A stretch of DNA of 15,296 nt from Chrysochromulina parva. Lineage: Eukaryota; Haptophyta; Prymnesiales; Chrysochromulinaceae. The position numbers and the translations under genes are program-made. The notes beneath the pieces were generated by a model. That model saw only the letters and a list, made by a program, of their open reading frames with translations. It ran no database searches and was not told the DNA's origin. Numbering within the stretch: position 1 is the stretch's first letter; each line of letters starts with the position of its first letter. Below are positions 8,041 to 14,692 of the stretch, piece after piece. The stretch lies in contig PJAB01001335.1 in NCBI GenBank assembly GCA_002887195.1, positions 1 through 15,296 of the forward strand, written 5' to 3'.

Positions 8041-8595
8041 ATGCTCGCCATCCTGCACGTCGTGCTCTCGGCACTCGTCCCGTGGACGACACGGAGGGCG
8101 ACAAGCTGTATCAACGGCCTCAACGCCTTAGCGGAGATGCGCCAGGTGGCGACGACGCAGCAACATCGTGGCTGGCTGGCGATGAGAGCATCTACGCTTG
8201 CACCATCGCCTATCCCCACGTGCGACGCCGCCATCTCGATGTCCGCTGTGACGCACCGACTTGCGACGCAGAGCCATGGTCGTGCGCGCCGCTGCCGCCT
8301 ATCAGCAGAGGATGACGAGCCATCATCCTTGGGACGACGGTTGAATGAGATGCTCGACAGGCCAGTCATAGATCCTTCGCGCGACCGTGGCCTCGACGAG
8401 CCTGTGTTCCTGCGCCATTTCAAGGACCTGGTCCAGACAGACTACGGCGCTGCCGAGGCCATCTATGCCGGCGGCGTGCTCGCCGCCCTCCTTGTGTTTG
8501 CGCAGCAGCTGGTCAAGCTCTATAAGATTTGCTACTTCATACCGGACACGACCTGCCCGTTTGCGCCGTCGGCCGAAGACCTGCTCAATTTCTGA
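8041..8595 (+). CDS. Small single-pass membrane protein, probably organelle-targeted, unknown function
   Basis: A 184-residue protein if started at ATG 8041; an in-frame ATG at 7993 would add 16 residues. I prefer 8041 because MLAILHVVLSALVPW makes a compact signal peptide. It is followed by about 75 residues rich in Arg, Ser, Thr and Ala that look like a transit peptide. The probable mature part begins near SAEDDEPSSLGRRLNEMLDR and continues with VFLRHFKDLVQTDYGAAEAIY, a hydrophobic segment GGVLAALLVFAQQLVKLYK (about 144-162), and a short tail ending SAEDLLNF. The bipartite N-terminus suggests a plastid membrane, by analogy with the plastid protein in this window; there is no ASA-F motif, so this is weaker. 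I do not recognise the family. Later in-frame Met codons (8137, 8182, 8239) leave the start uncertain. Confidence 0.6.
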   Translation: MLAILHVVLSALVPWTTRRATSCINGLNALAEMRQVATTQQHRGWLAMRASTLAPSPIPTCDAAISMSAVTHRLATQSHGRARRCRLSAEDDEPSSLGRRLNEMLDRPVIDPSRDRGLDEPVFLRHFKDLVQTDYGAAEAIYAGGVLAALLVFAQQLVKLYKICYFIPDTTCPFAPSAEDLLNF

Positions 8596-8996
8596 CGTGC
8601 GCAGTCTGTGTGCACGTTTGTAATCAATTATATCTTCTATATCGCTAGGTCAAGAGGTTCTCCGCCGCGCCCGCGGCGACCGGCGGGCACCCGCTGGGAC
8701 GGGCCGCGCCCGTAAATATCGCAGCGCCGCGCGCACACCGCCGGCCGCGCGGCCAGACCGAGCCGCGTCCGGCAGCGAAACCGCGCACCGGTAACAATCG
8801 TCCCGCGCCACACGAATATCCGCGTAAACCCGTACTCCGCACCTTCGACCCCGCACATCACTAGCACCTCGCTTGATCTCGGCGAGTGAAGGTTGATCGC
8901 GCTTTTTTGAGCTGTGCTGACTGCTGTAGCTGTGCTGTTCTACACTGGTCTTCGACGACTGACGACTGAAAGGCGTGATGAGGACCCGTCTCCACG
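8596..8996. other. Convergent intergenic region, no supported gene
   Basis: These 400 bp lie between the stops of the membrane-protein gene (+) and the CobW-F-box gene (-). An A/T-rich patch (8618-8645) follows the first stop, then a GC-rich block (8655-8800). An open frame continues on the minus strand from the last CobW-F-box exon region down to 8650, but it is Arg-rich, lacks any motif and is in a different frame from the spliced gene. Confidence 0.55.
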
Positions 8997-11900
8997 TCAG
9001 CAGCATCCGCACATGTCGCCGAGTGGCCCACTCCCATCCGGTTTGGCGCGCACGAGCACCCGCACGCGCGCCTTGAGTCGCAGGCTTGCCATGAGCGGAT
9101 GGTACCGATGAAAGGTCTCTCGCGACTGGTAGATCGGGATGCGATGGTCGGGCACCTGCATGCAACGAGGGAGGCAATCAGAGGCAATCTCGCGACTGGT
9201 AGATCGGGATGCGATGGTCGGGCACCTGCACGTGCACTTGGAACGTGGGCTCGACCGTATGGAACGAGAGCATGTACACCTGCGTGCAGGCCTTCCCACT
9301 GACGAGCTGCAGCACCATTCGATGGCTGGGCAGCGGTGCGAGTGCTGTCGGCTGGGGCGCGGGCGGGAGTGACCGCGGTGGATGGTCTGCCGCCGCCGCT
9401 GCTGCTGCCTTGCTTCCGCCGCCGATGTCAACGTCCATCGGCTGCGTCGTCGTGGGCTGCGTAGGCCTCGACGATGGCGCTTGCGACGGCGCCGATCGCA
9501 ACGGCGCGTCCGATCTCGGATCGATCTCGGTCGCTGAGGACTGGTCGGCCGGCCAGAACATGAGACGAAACTTGAGCTTGTCCCACTCGTCCAAATTTGG
9601 GTTATACACGTCGATGGACGAAACCGCCGATTTCGTCGAGGCAGACGGGCCGGCGCTGAGGAACTGCTCGATCGTCTCGTGGCGCCACGTGAAGTCGACA
9701 ATAAAGTGCGACGCGTCGCCAGCACCACCGCCGCCTCCTCCAGCACCACCGCCGCCTCCTCCAGCACCACCGCCGCGTCCTCCAGCACCACCGCTGCCTC
9801 TTCCAACACCACCGCCGCCATGAGGGCTGCCGCTCTCGCCGCCCGCGCGTTCGAGCTTTGCGAGATCGAGCCAGGTGATCGCCGACGCCTCGAGCTCGGA
9901 CACGTCGCTGAAGCGCAGCCCGGGGTACGGAACGAGCTCGACGCGCGCGTACGACACGGCGTGTGCGTACGTTCCGATGGCACGCAGCGGCAGAAGCGTA
10001 TGCAGATGGAGACGCTCACTGGTTGGGTCGTCCTTCGAGTGGAAGCCGACGAGATTGCATCTGGACGGCCCGCGAGATGCGATCTGGGCGGCGGCCGTTA
10101 GGAAGGCGTGGGCACCCTCATCGCTCAGCAGTGCGTCGGCCGCGCGCGTGCACGTGCATGCAAACGCCGCGACCGATTTGGAAGGGAGGCCTCCCAACAG
10201 GTGGACGAGCACCTCGGGGGGCGCCGCAAGAAGGCGCCATAGTGGGCGCATGGAGCAACTGCCGCTGCTGCTGCCGCTGCCGCTGCCGCTGCCGCTGCCG
10301 CTGCCGCTGCCGCTGCCGCTGCCGAGCGATGGCTCCGTCGTGGGCGCGTTGATGGCCGCGGTAGCGGCGACGGTGGTAGTCGCGGTGACAGCGGCGGTGG
10401 TGGCCGTCGGCGCGCGCAGCAGCGGCCTGAGCGGCACAAGGCAAGCCTCAAGCCCCTCCACGAACCACAGCCGTCTCAGCCGCTTGCCGATGAAGACCAT
10501 CTTGATGCTCGGCCGCACGCCGTCTGGCCAAGGCCCCAGAAGCTTCTTCTCCATCACATCAGCGACTGCGTGGAAGACGAGACGATGAGACGAGCCAACC
10601 ACAGCGCAGATCCCCTTGGCACGGTAGAGCGTCCCCACGTCCTCACGCCTCGCGGTCACGAGCTGTTCGGGTTCAGGTTCGGGTGAGTGATGAGTGATGA
10701 GGAGGGCACTCAGACGCAATCAACGACCCTCCACCTGAGGAGGGAGGCCATCAGGCGCAATCAGACGCAATCAACGACCCTCCTCGACAATCCATGGCAC
10801 GCAGCGTACTTGTCGCATCCAATGCGCGAAACGCAACGGATCGAGCGCCATGCCCTCCCGAATGATCGAAAAGGTCCCTGATGAGCGTGGCCATCAGAGG
10901 TTGATGAGCGTGGCCCTCAGTGGCTGTCAGAGGCGAAACAGAGAACCACACACTGGCATTCGACGTACCGACGTGTCGATTGTGGTGATGCTTCGCCGCC
11001 ATCGCCGCCGCTGCGTGGTCATGGACGTGAGCGAGGGTAGCGATGTCATGGGCGTCGTGGCGATTCTGGGCGCCGTGCTGTGCGCCGTGCTCGTGGCCTG
11101 TGCCACCATCTCGATGGTCCATGTTCACACCATCTCGATGGTCCATGTTCACACCATCTCGATGGTCCATGTTCACACCATCTCGATGGTCCATGTTCAC
11201 ACCATCTCGATGGTCCATGTTCACGTCGGCATCGGCATGGGCATGCTCGCTCCTGCTGCCGCCTTGGACGCCGATCTCGGCGTGTATCTCGGCGTGTATC
11301 TCGGCGTGCATCTTGGCTAGCTCGAAGCCGCCCACGTCGACGAGCGTGCAAGCCGCGAGCTGGCCTCGCACGCACGGTACCACATCCGCACGCCCGTTGA
11401 TCGCGCGGATCCGATGCCACACCTGCGGAGGCAGCCCATCCGTGGTTATCAGTGCCCTCATCAGAGGCCATCAGTGCCCCAAAATTCCAGGCAGTGCCCA
11501 TCAGTGCCCATCAGTGCCCCAGCAAATCCATGCGAGATTCATCCGAGATCCATCCGAGATCCATCCGAGATCGCACCTCGATGGCGGTGGCCGTGTCGAC
11601 CAAGTCGACCTTGCTCAGCACGACGCGATCGGCAAACATGATTTGCTGGAAGGCTTCATCGGGTGGCAACGGCCCGGTGCCCGCGAGTGCAGCGGCCTCC
11701 TCGGCCTCCTCCCTTTCCACGTCACTCTCGTCCACCTCCCTCAGCCGGTGGAGGGCGTTCTTGGCATCGACGAGCGTCACGATGCCGTTGAGGCCGAAGA
11801 CGCGCGCGATCTGCGGAGTGTTGCACAGCGTGCGGATGATCGGCAACGGGTCGGCCATACCTGCGATGCGAAGGCGTGAAGGCAATCAGAGGCAATCAGA

Positions 11901-13030
11901 GGTCATCAGAGGTCATCAGAGGTCATCAGAAGGTCGGCCATACCTGCGATGCGAAGGCGTGAGGAACCATCAAGGTCAATCCAGCAGTCCAGTCCGTTTC
12001 CGAGTCCATTCCGAGCCAAGCTGATGAGGGACGCAATCAGAGGTCATCAGAAAGTCGGTCATACAAGCTGCGCTGGGTTGGTCCATACCTGTAGTCTCGA
12101 TGAGCACGCCGTCAAGGCGATGGCCTGCCTCGACTGCGGCGAAGATGGACGCGAACGCGCCTAGAATGTCGCCGCGCACCGAGCAGCACATGCACCCGTT
12201 CTCCATGACGATCACCTGCACCAACTCGCCATCAGAGGTCATCAGAGCCCATCAGAGCCCATCAGAGGTCATCAGAAGCCATCAGCGGCCATCAGAAGCC
12301 ATCAGGGGCCATCAGAGACCATCAGAGGCCATCAGAGGCCATCAGAGGTCATCAGAAGCCATCAGCGGCCATCAGAAGCCATCAGGGGCCATCAGAGGCC
12401 ATCAGAGGCCATCAGAGGCCATCAGAGACCATCGGTAGCCATCAGAGGCCATCAGAGGCCATCAGGGGCCATCAGAGGCCATCAGAGGCCATCAGAGGCC
12501 ATCAGAGTGCGCGCCTGCTCTGCCGCGCTCAGCCTGGTCGAGATGAGGTCGGCGTCGATGGGCACGGCGCCAAACTCGTTTTCAATGACCGCGATTCTCT
12601 TGTCTTGCTGCTGGTGCAGCAGGTGGTTGAGAAGCGTTGTCTTGCCCGCGCCGAGAAAGCCCGTGAGCACCGTGATCGGGATCTTGCCGCGCGTGCGCTC
12701 GCAGTGGCCGTCGCCGTGGCCCTCGCTAGCGCGGCACGTGCTCGGCATCTGCACCGTGGCAACAGCATCGCCCAGAACGAGCACGGTGTCACCGGCGGCG
12801 AAGCTCTCGCCGACCGTGGCCGAAAGCTGCAGCACACCGTCTCTCGCTGCGTTGAAGAGAAGCGAGACCTTGACGGCCGCGCCGCGTGCAAAAAAGAGCG
12901 ACACGATGGACTGATCCGCGAGCTGCTGAACAGTCCACGCTGGGTCGGCCTCCAGGGCGATCGGCCCTGCTGGCAGCAGCTCAGGTGGCGCACCAGGGTG
13001 CGTGAGCGCTCGCATAAAAAGATGCATCAT
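8997..13030 (-). CDS. CobW/COG0523 metal-chaperone GTPase fused to an F-box protein, 7 exons, 1014 aa
   Basis: COG0523 GTPases deliver metals such as zinc or cobalt to client proteins. Exons on the minus strand: 13030-12515, 12215-12089, 11860-11577, 11422-10969, 10877-10810, 10662-9226, 9155-8997; all six junctions keep phase. Seen in order: Walker A GFLGAGKT (124-131), ENEFG (150-154), metal motif CMCC (180-183), IETTG (211-215), SKVDL (297-301), a His-rich linker (about 347-460) with five [12 protein letters not shown] octads, then CobW_C (about 461-558: [30 protein letters not shown] ... MVFIGKRL). The frame runs on through a Gly-Ser linker into an F-box-like block ([20 protein letters not shown], about 631-650) and an unrecognised C-terminal part with a Gly-rich insert. 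F-boxes bind Skp1 in SCF ubiquitin ligases. PPELLP near residue 15 recalls the CPELVPI motif of ZNG1 but lacks its Cys. The start is uncertain. Confidence 0.75.
9118..9230 (-). repeat. 43-bp perfect direct repeat, period 70 bp, defining intron 6
   Basis: Copies lie at 9118-9160 and 9188-9230 and are identical. Each contains GCAG|GTGCCCG on the sense strand followed by codons for [11 protein letters not shown]. The 27 bp between them contain GAGGCAATCAGAGGCAAT (+ strand), that is, two decamer-type units. Confidence 0.97.
9156..9225 (-). other. CobW-F-box intron 6, 70 nt, phase 0, GT-AG, bounded by a direct repeat
   Basis: The donor is CACGTGCAG|GTGCCCG and the acceptor is TTGCATGCAG|GTGCCCG. 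Removal joins TFQVHVQ to [20 protein letters not shown]. Retention gives the same first 12 residues and then a premature stop at 9178-9180. The intron length equals the period of the 43-bp direct repeat. A CTGAT lies 22 nt from the acceptor and is followed by a pyrimidine tract. Confidence 0.75.
9720..9823 (-). repeat. 21-bp coding minisatellite, about 5 copies, Gly-rich insert
   Basis: Units of CCAGCACCACCGCCGCCTCC type plus one base (21 bp), with growing divergence to the right, encode a Gly/Ala-rich segment inside the C-terminal half of the CobW-F-box protein. The frame is kept because the unit is a multiple of three. Confidence 0.9.
10261..10322 (-). repeat. Hexanucleotide (GCCGCT)n coding microsatellite, Gly-Ser linker
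   Basis: Tandem GCCGCT on the + strand encodes a Gly-Ser run between CobW_C and the F-box-like block. It reads in frame and behaves as a flexible linker. Confidence 0.95.
10663..10809 (-). other. CobW-F-box intron 5, 147 nt, phase 0, GT-AG
   Basis: The donor is CGACAA|GTACGCTGC and the acceptor is CCCGAACAG|CTCGTG. Splicing joins RFAHWMRQ to [17 protein letters not shown], matching CobW_C. It contains decamer-like units at about 10746-10774 and a 23-bp perfect direct repeat (10710-10732 and 10761-10783). The best branch-point candidate is CTCAC, 21 nt from the acceptor, instead of the decamer CTGAT. Confidence 0.65.
10878..10968 (-). other. CobW-F-box intron 4, 91 nt, phase 1, GT-AG
   Basis: The donor is CACGTCG|GTACGTCG, a strong consensus site. 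The acceptor is CGCTCATCAG|GGACC. Splicing shifts the frame and joins NRHVG to [16 protein letters not shown], the start of CobW_C. A 14-bp direct repeat (10879-10892 and 10902-10915) surrounds the acceptor side, with one decamer copy between. A CTGAT lies 16 nt from the acceptor. Confidence 0.65.
11104..11223 (-). repeat. 24-bp coding minisatellite, 5 copies, encoding MDHRDGVN octads
   Basis: Five tandem 24-bp units in exon 4 (starts 11104, 11128, 11152, 11176, 11200) encode five near-identical His- and Asp-bearing octapeptides in the metal-binding linker of the GTPase. The unit is a multiple of three, unlike the intronic 10-bp repeats. Three 12-bp units at about 11278-11313 encode HAEI repeats just upstream in the protein. 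Confidence 0.95.
11423..11576 (-). other. CobW-F-box intron 3, 154 nt, phase 0, GT-AG
   Basis: The donor is ATCGAG|GTGCGATCT and the acceptor is CTCCGCAG|GTGTGGC. Removal joins [13 protein letters not shown] to [14 protein letters not shown], the normal continuation after the G4 motif. It contains decamer-like GTGCCCATCA units (+ strand, about 11458-11520) and an 11-bp repeat next to the donor. A CTGAT lies 26 nt from the acceptor. Confidence 0.75.
11534..11577 (-). repeat. 11-bp tandem repeat, 4 units, abutting the intron 3 donor
   Basis: The + strand units are GAGATTCATCC, GAGATCCATCC, GAGATCCATCC and the degenerate GAGATCGCACC, exactly in tandem. The last unit overlaps the 5' splice site of intron 3. 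Confidence 0.9.
11849..11962 (-). repeat. 31-bp direct repeat spanning the intron 2 acceptor
   Basis: The 31-bp word at 11849-11879 is repeated perfectly at 11932-11962, 83 bp apart. The first copy carries the real acceptor and the first bases of exon 3 (GTATGGCCGACC on the sense strand). The second lies inside the intron and has the same CGCAG|GTATGG. Decamer copies fill the space between them. Confidence 0.95.
11861..12088 (-). other. CobW-F-box intron 2, 228 nt, phase 1, GT-AG
   Basis: The donor is ACTACAG|GTATGGACC and the acceptor is CATCGCAG|GTATGGCCG. Both exon junctions are thus followed by GTATGG. Splicing joins IETTG to [10 protein letters not shown], as in COG0523 proteins. It contains decamer copies at about 11881-11936 and 12027-12054. 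A CTGAT lies 25 nt from the acceptor. Confidence 0.75.
12216..12514 (-). other. CobW-F-box intron 1, 299 nt, phase 0, GC-AG
   Basis: The sense-strand donor is GCAGAGCAG|GCGCGCACT and the acceptor is GTTGGTGCAG|GTGATCG. Removal joins [11 protein letters not shown] to [11 protein letters not shown], giving the expected spacing between ENEFG and the metal-binding CxCC in COG0523 proteins. No GT donor in the right phase is available nearby. Almost the whole intron (12231-12510) is a decamer array. A CTGAT lies 16 nt from the acceptor. Confidence 0.7.
12231..12510 (-). repeat. Decamer minisatellite, 28 tandem copies, filling CobW-F-box intron 1
   Basis: The + strand unit is ATCAGAGGCC with variants such as ATCAGAAGCC, ATCAGCGGCC, ATCAGGGGCC and ATCAGAGGTC. 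The sense-strand reading is CCTCTGATGG (rotated). All 28 units are exactly 10 bp, without an indel. A run of variant units starting at 12261 recurs at 12341, an 80-bp higher-order repeat. Confidence 0.97.
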
Positions 13031-13036
13031 TATATA
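13029..13036 (-). promoter_or_regulatory. TATA-like box at the CobW-F-box 5' end
   Basis: The sense strand reads TATATAAT immediately before the first ATG pair of the CobW frame (13030, 13027). If it is a real TATA box, the transcript would start about 30 nt downstream, past Met1 and Met6 (13015), and translation would start at the Met of [10 protein letters not shown] (12748), 28 residues before the Walker A motif. Otherwise it is just A/T-rich leader. Confidence 0.35.
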
Positions 13037-13055
13037 AGTCCGCAAACCTCGCAAG

Positions 13056-13205
13056 ACCGGTAAAAGACACCGGGGGGAGCCGGGACCGGTAAAAAGACAC
13101 CGGGGGAGCCGGGACACACACGGGACACACGGGACACGCGGACGCACAAAGGCACACAGACCACACAGACGAACCTCACAACCATCCAAACCCGGGACCG
13201 GTAAG
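13056..13205. repeat. Dispersed repeat block 1 (ACCGGTAAAAAGAC family), 5' of the CobW-F-box gene
   Basis: Contains three cores beginning ACCGGTAA (13056, 13085, 13198); the first two are followed by a G-rich segment, and the second continues into CACAC/GGGAC-rich sequence and ACAGACGAACCTCACAACC. The stretch 13086-13180 is nearly identical to 14885-14970 apart from one G and a 9-bp insertion. The core CCGGTAAAAAGACACCGG can fold with a 5-bp stem. Confidence 0.9.
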
Positions 13206-13560
13206 TCAGTTTTACATTCGACGCGGTCCCCTCCACCATCGCAATCAATCTCTCATTACCACTTTTAATACACACGTGCACGTAGTGTTTCGGTGTGTTC
13301 AAGTGTGTCCAAGTGTGTTGACACCGTTATCACGAGTTAGATTAAATTCCGTTATGTCTTATGAGAGCTTATGTCCACATGGACTCAAGTCAATTCAAGC
13401 CTTAATCAAGTCAATAGATTGTCTGTTGTTCAGGAAGTGGACTTGTCTCCATGGGCGCCATTCAGTGCTCGGACACGGGCTCTTGATGTGTGGCCTCTCT
13501 GATGTGGCCTCACCGCCATTCTTTGTTGCGCATCCCACCACATCGGCCACATGTGCTTGA
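13206..13560. other. Intergenic region between the MORN and CobW-F-box genes, no gene seen
   Basis: These 355 bp are clearly less GC-rich than the rest of the window and contain GTGTGTTCAAGTGTGTCCAA-type short repeats (about 13291-13320) and AAGTCAA words (about 13385-13420). No frame here has coding character. It should hold the MORN 3' untranslated region and distal CobW-F-box promoter. Confidence 0.5.
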
Positions 13561-14601
13561 TTAGTACGTTAGCATGCGAGAGAGCTTGGCGCGCGAGAAC
13601 TTGGCGTCAGATAGCGCGTGGGAGATTGCCCCGGAGACTGCTTGCGCTTCGCAGAGTGTGATCGAGATGCTCAGAGCCGCGGGCATGCCTCCGCAGCTCG
13701 CCCTGGCCGCCTCCATCCTCACTGCTTCCATCCTCTCCGCTTCCTGCTTCCTCTCCGCTTCTTGCCTCGCCGCCTCCAGCCTCGCCGCCTCCATCCTTGC
13801 CTCCTCCATCCTCGCTGCTTCCTGCTTCCTCTCCGCTCTCTGCCTCGCCGCTGCCTGCTTCGCCGCTAGCTGCCTCGCCACCGTCTGCCTCGCCGCTACC
13901 ACTGCCGTCTGCAACCTCACGCCGTTGCGCTTCTTAGCCTTCCATTTGCCCTCGTAGACGTCGCCGTTGGCAGACCGGAACGTGCCATGTCCCTCTTTCT
14001 CACCAGCCTTCCACGTGCCCACGTACTCGGCGCCGTTGGCGAATCGGTACTTGCCACGCCCTTCTTTCTTACCAGCCTTCCACTCGCCATCGTAGACGTC
14101 GCCGGACGCATACCGGAACGTGCCATGCCCCTCCATATTGCCAGCCTTGAACTCGCCCTCGTAAACGTCGCCGTTGGCATGCCAAAGTGTTCCACGCCCC
14201 TCCTTTTTACCAGCCTTCCACTCGCCCTCGTAAACGTCGCCGCTGGCTGGCCAGACGGCGGCAGACCCGACAATGAGCACAATCCCAATCACAACGGCCA
14301 GGATCGAGAACCGCTGCTCGGCCACTGCCCTGTACAACGGCCGCTGCAGGCCGCTGCTCGATGTCTCGCCACTGGTGCCGCCGTCCCTGCCGTTACTGCT
14401 CTGAGACACCGTCGCAGCAAGAACCGCCTCCTGCTCCACTGCTTTAGCTGCCTTTGCATACGCCGTGGTGGGGGTCGTGGCAGCGACCTTCTTGGCCGAT
14501 GGCTTTGGCGACGCCTCCTTACGTCTTGGAGAGGCGAGTGGAGGACTCGATGGAGCCACCAGCGCCGGTGACTTCGATCGCACGAAGGAACTCGGAGGCA
14601 T
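13561..14601 (-). CDS. Membrane-anchored MORN-repeat protein with coiled coil
   Basis: A 346-residue single-exon protein. The N-terminal 95 residues are Ser/Pro/Ala/Lys-rich and probably disordered. One transmembrane segment follows (ILAVVIGIVLIVGSAAVW, about 100-117). Then come five MORN repeats of 23 residues, each starting GDVYEGEWKAG or close (121, 144, 167, 190, 213; the fifth is shorter). Residues about 235-300 are a charged Ala/Arg/Glu/Met heptad-like coiled coil (QEAARMEEARMEAARLEAAR). The tail has no recognised motif. MORN repeats form elongated beta-hairpin scaffolds, often linked to lipid membranes or cytoskeleton in protists. With a single segment the repeats would lie on one side of a membrane; which side is not shown. 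Start ATG 14601 is the first Met of the frame segment after the 5' repeat block. Function is not assignable beyond scaffold. Confidence 0.8.
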   Translation of the reverse strand: MPPSSFVRSKSPALVAPSSPPLASPRRKEASPKPSAKKVAATTPTTAYAKAAKAVEQEAVLAATVSQSSNGRDGGTSGETSSSGLQRPLYRAVAEQRFSILAVVIGIVLIVGSAAVWPASGDVYEGEWKAGKKEGRGTLWHANGDVYEGEFKAGNMEGHGTFRYASGDVYDGEWKAGKKEGRGKYRFANGAEYVGTWKAGEKEGHGTFRSANGDVYEGKWKAKKRNGVRLQTAVVAARQTVARQLAAKQAAARQRAERKQEAARMEEARMEAARLEAARQEAERKQEAERMEAVRMEAARASCGGMPAALSISITLCEAQAVSGAISHALSDAKFSRAKLSRMLTY

Positions 14602-14692
14602 GCCTCTGTGTTGCCGGAAACCGTGACGATCAGAGAGAGCTCGCGCGGGGGACGGTCGAATAATCGTTTCGCGTCCATGTGGCGTACTAGAT

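Noticed and set aside
8650..9177. 175-codon minus-strand frame overlapping the last CobW-F-box exon
   Set aside because: It is in a different frame from the exon that continues HRIPIYQSR, is Arg-rich without motifs, and includes the 3' flank.
10118..10451. Frames encoding poly-Ala or poly-Arg/Gln runs
   Set aside because: These are other-frame readings of the GCCGCT microsatellite; the Gly-Ser frame is the one continuous with CobW_C and the F-box.
11944..11944. Upstream copy of the acceptor as the true intron 2 end
   Set aside because: Translation after it meets a stop within about ten codons and loses ADPLPIIRT, which is needed for the COG0523 alignment.
12100..12438. Open frame encoding [14 protein letters not shown] decapeptide repeats
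   Set aside because: It is the + strand translation of the intronic decamer array, antisense to CobW exon 2; a 10-bp repeat gives repeated peptides in any open frame.
12231..12510. CRISPR-like array
   Set aside because: Units are 10 bp in direct tandem with no spacers, and the region lies inside a eukaryotic intron.
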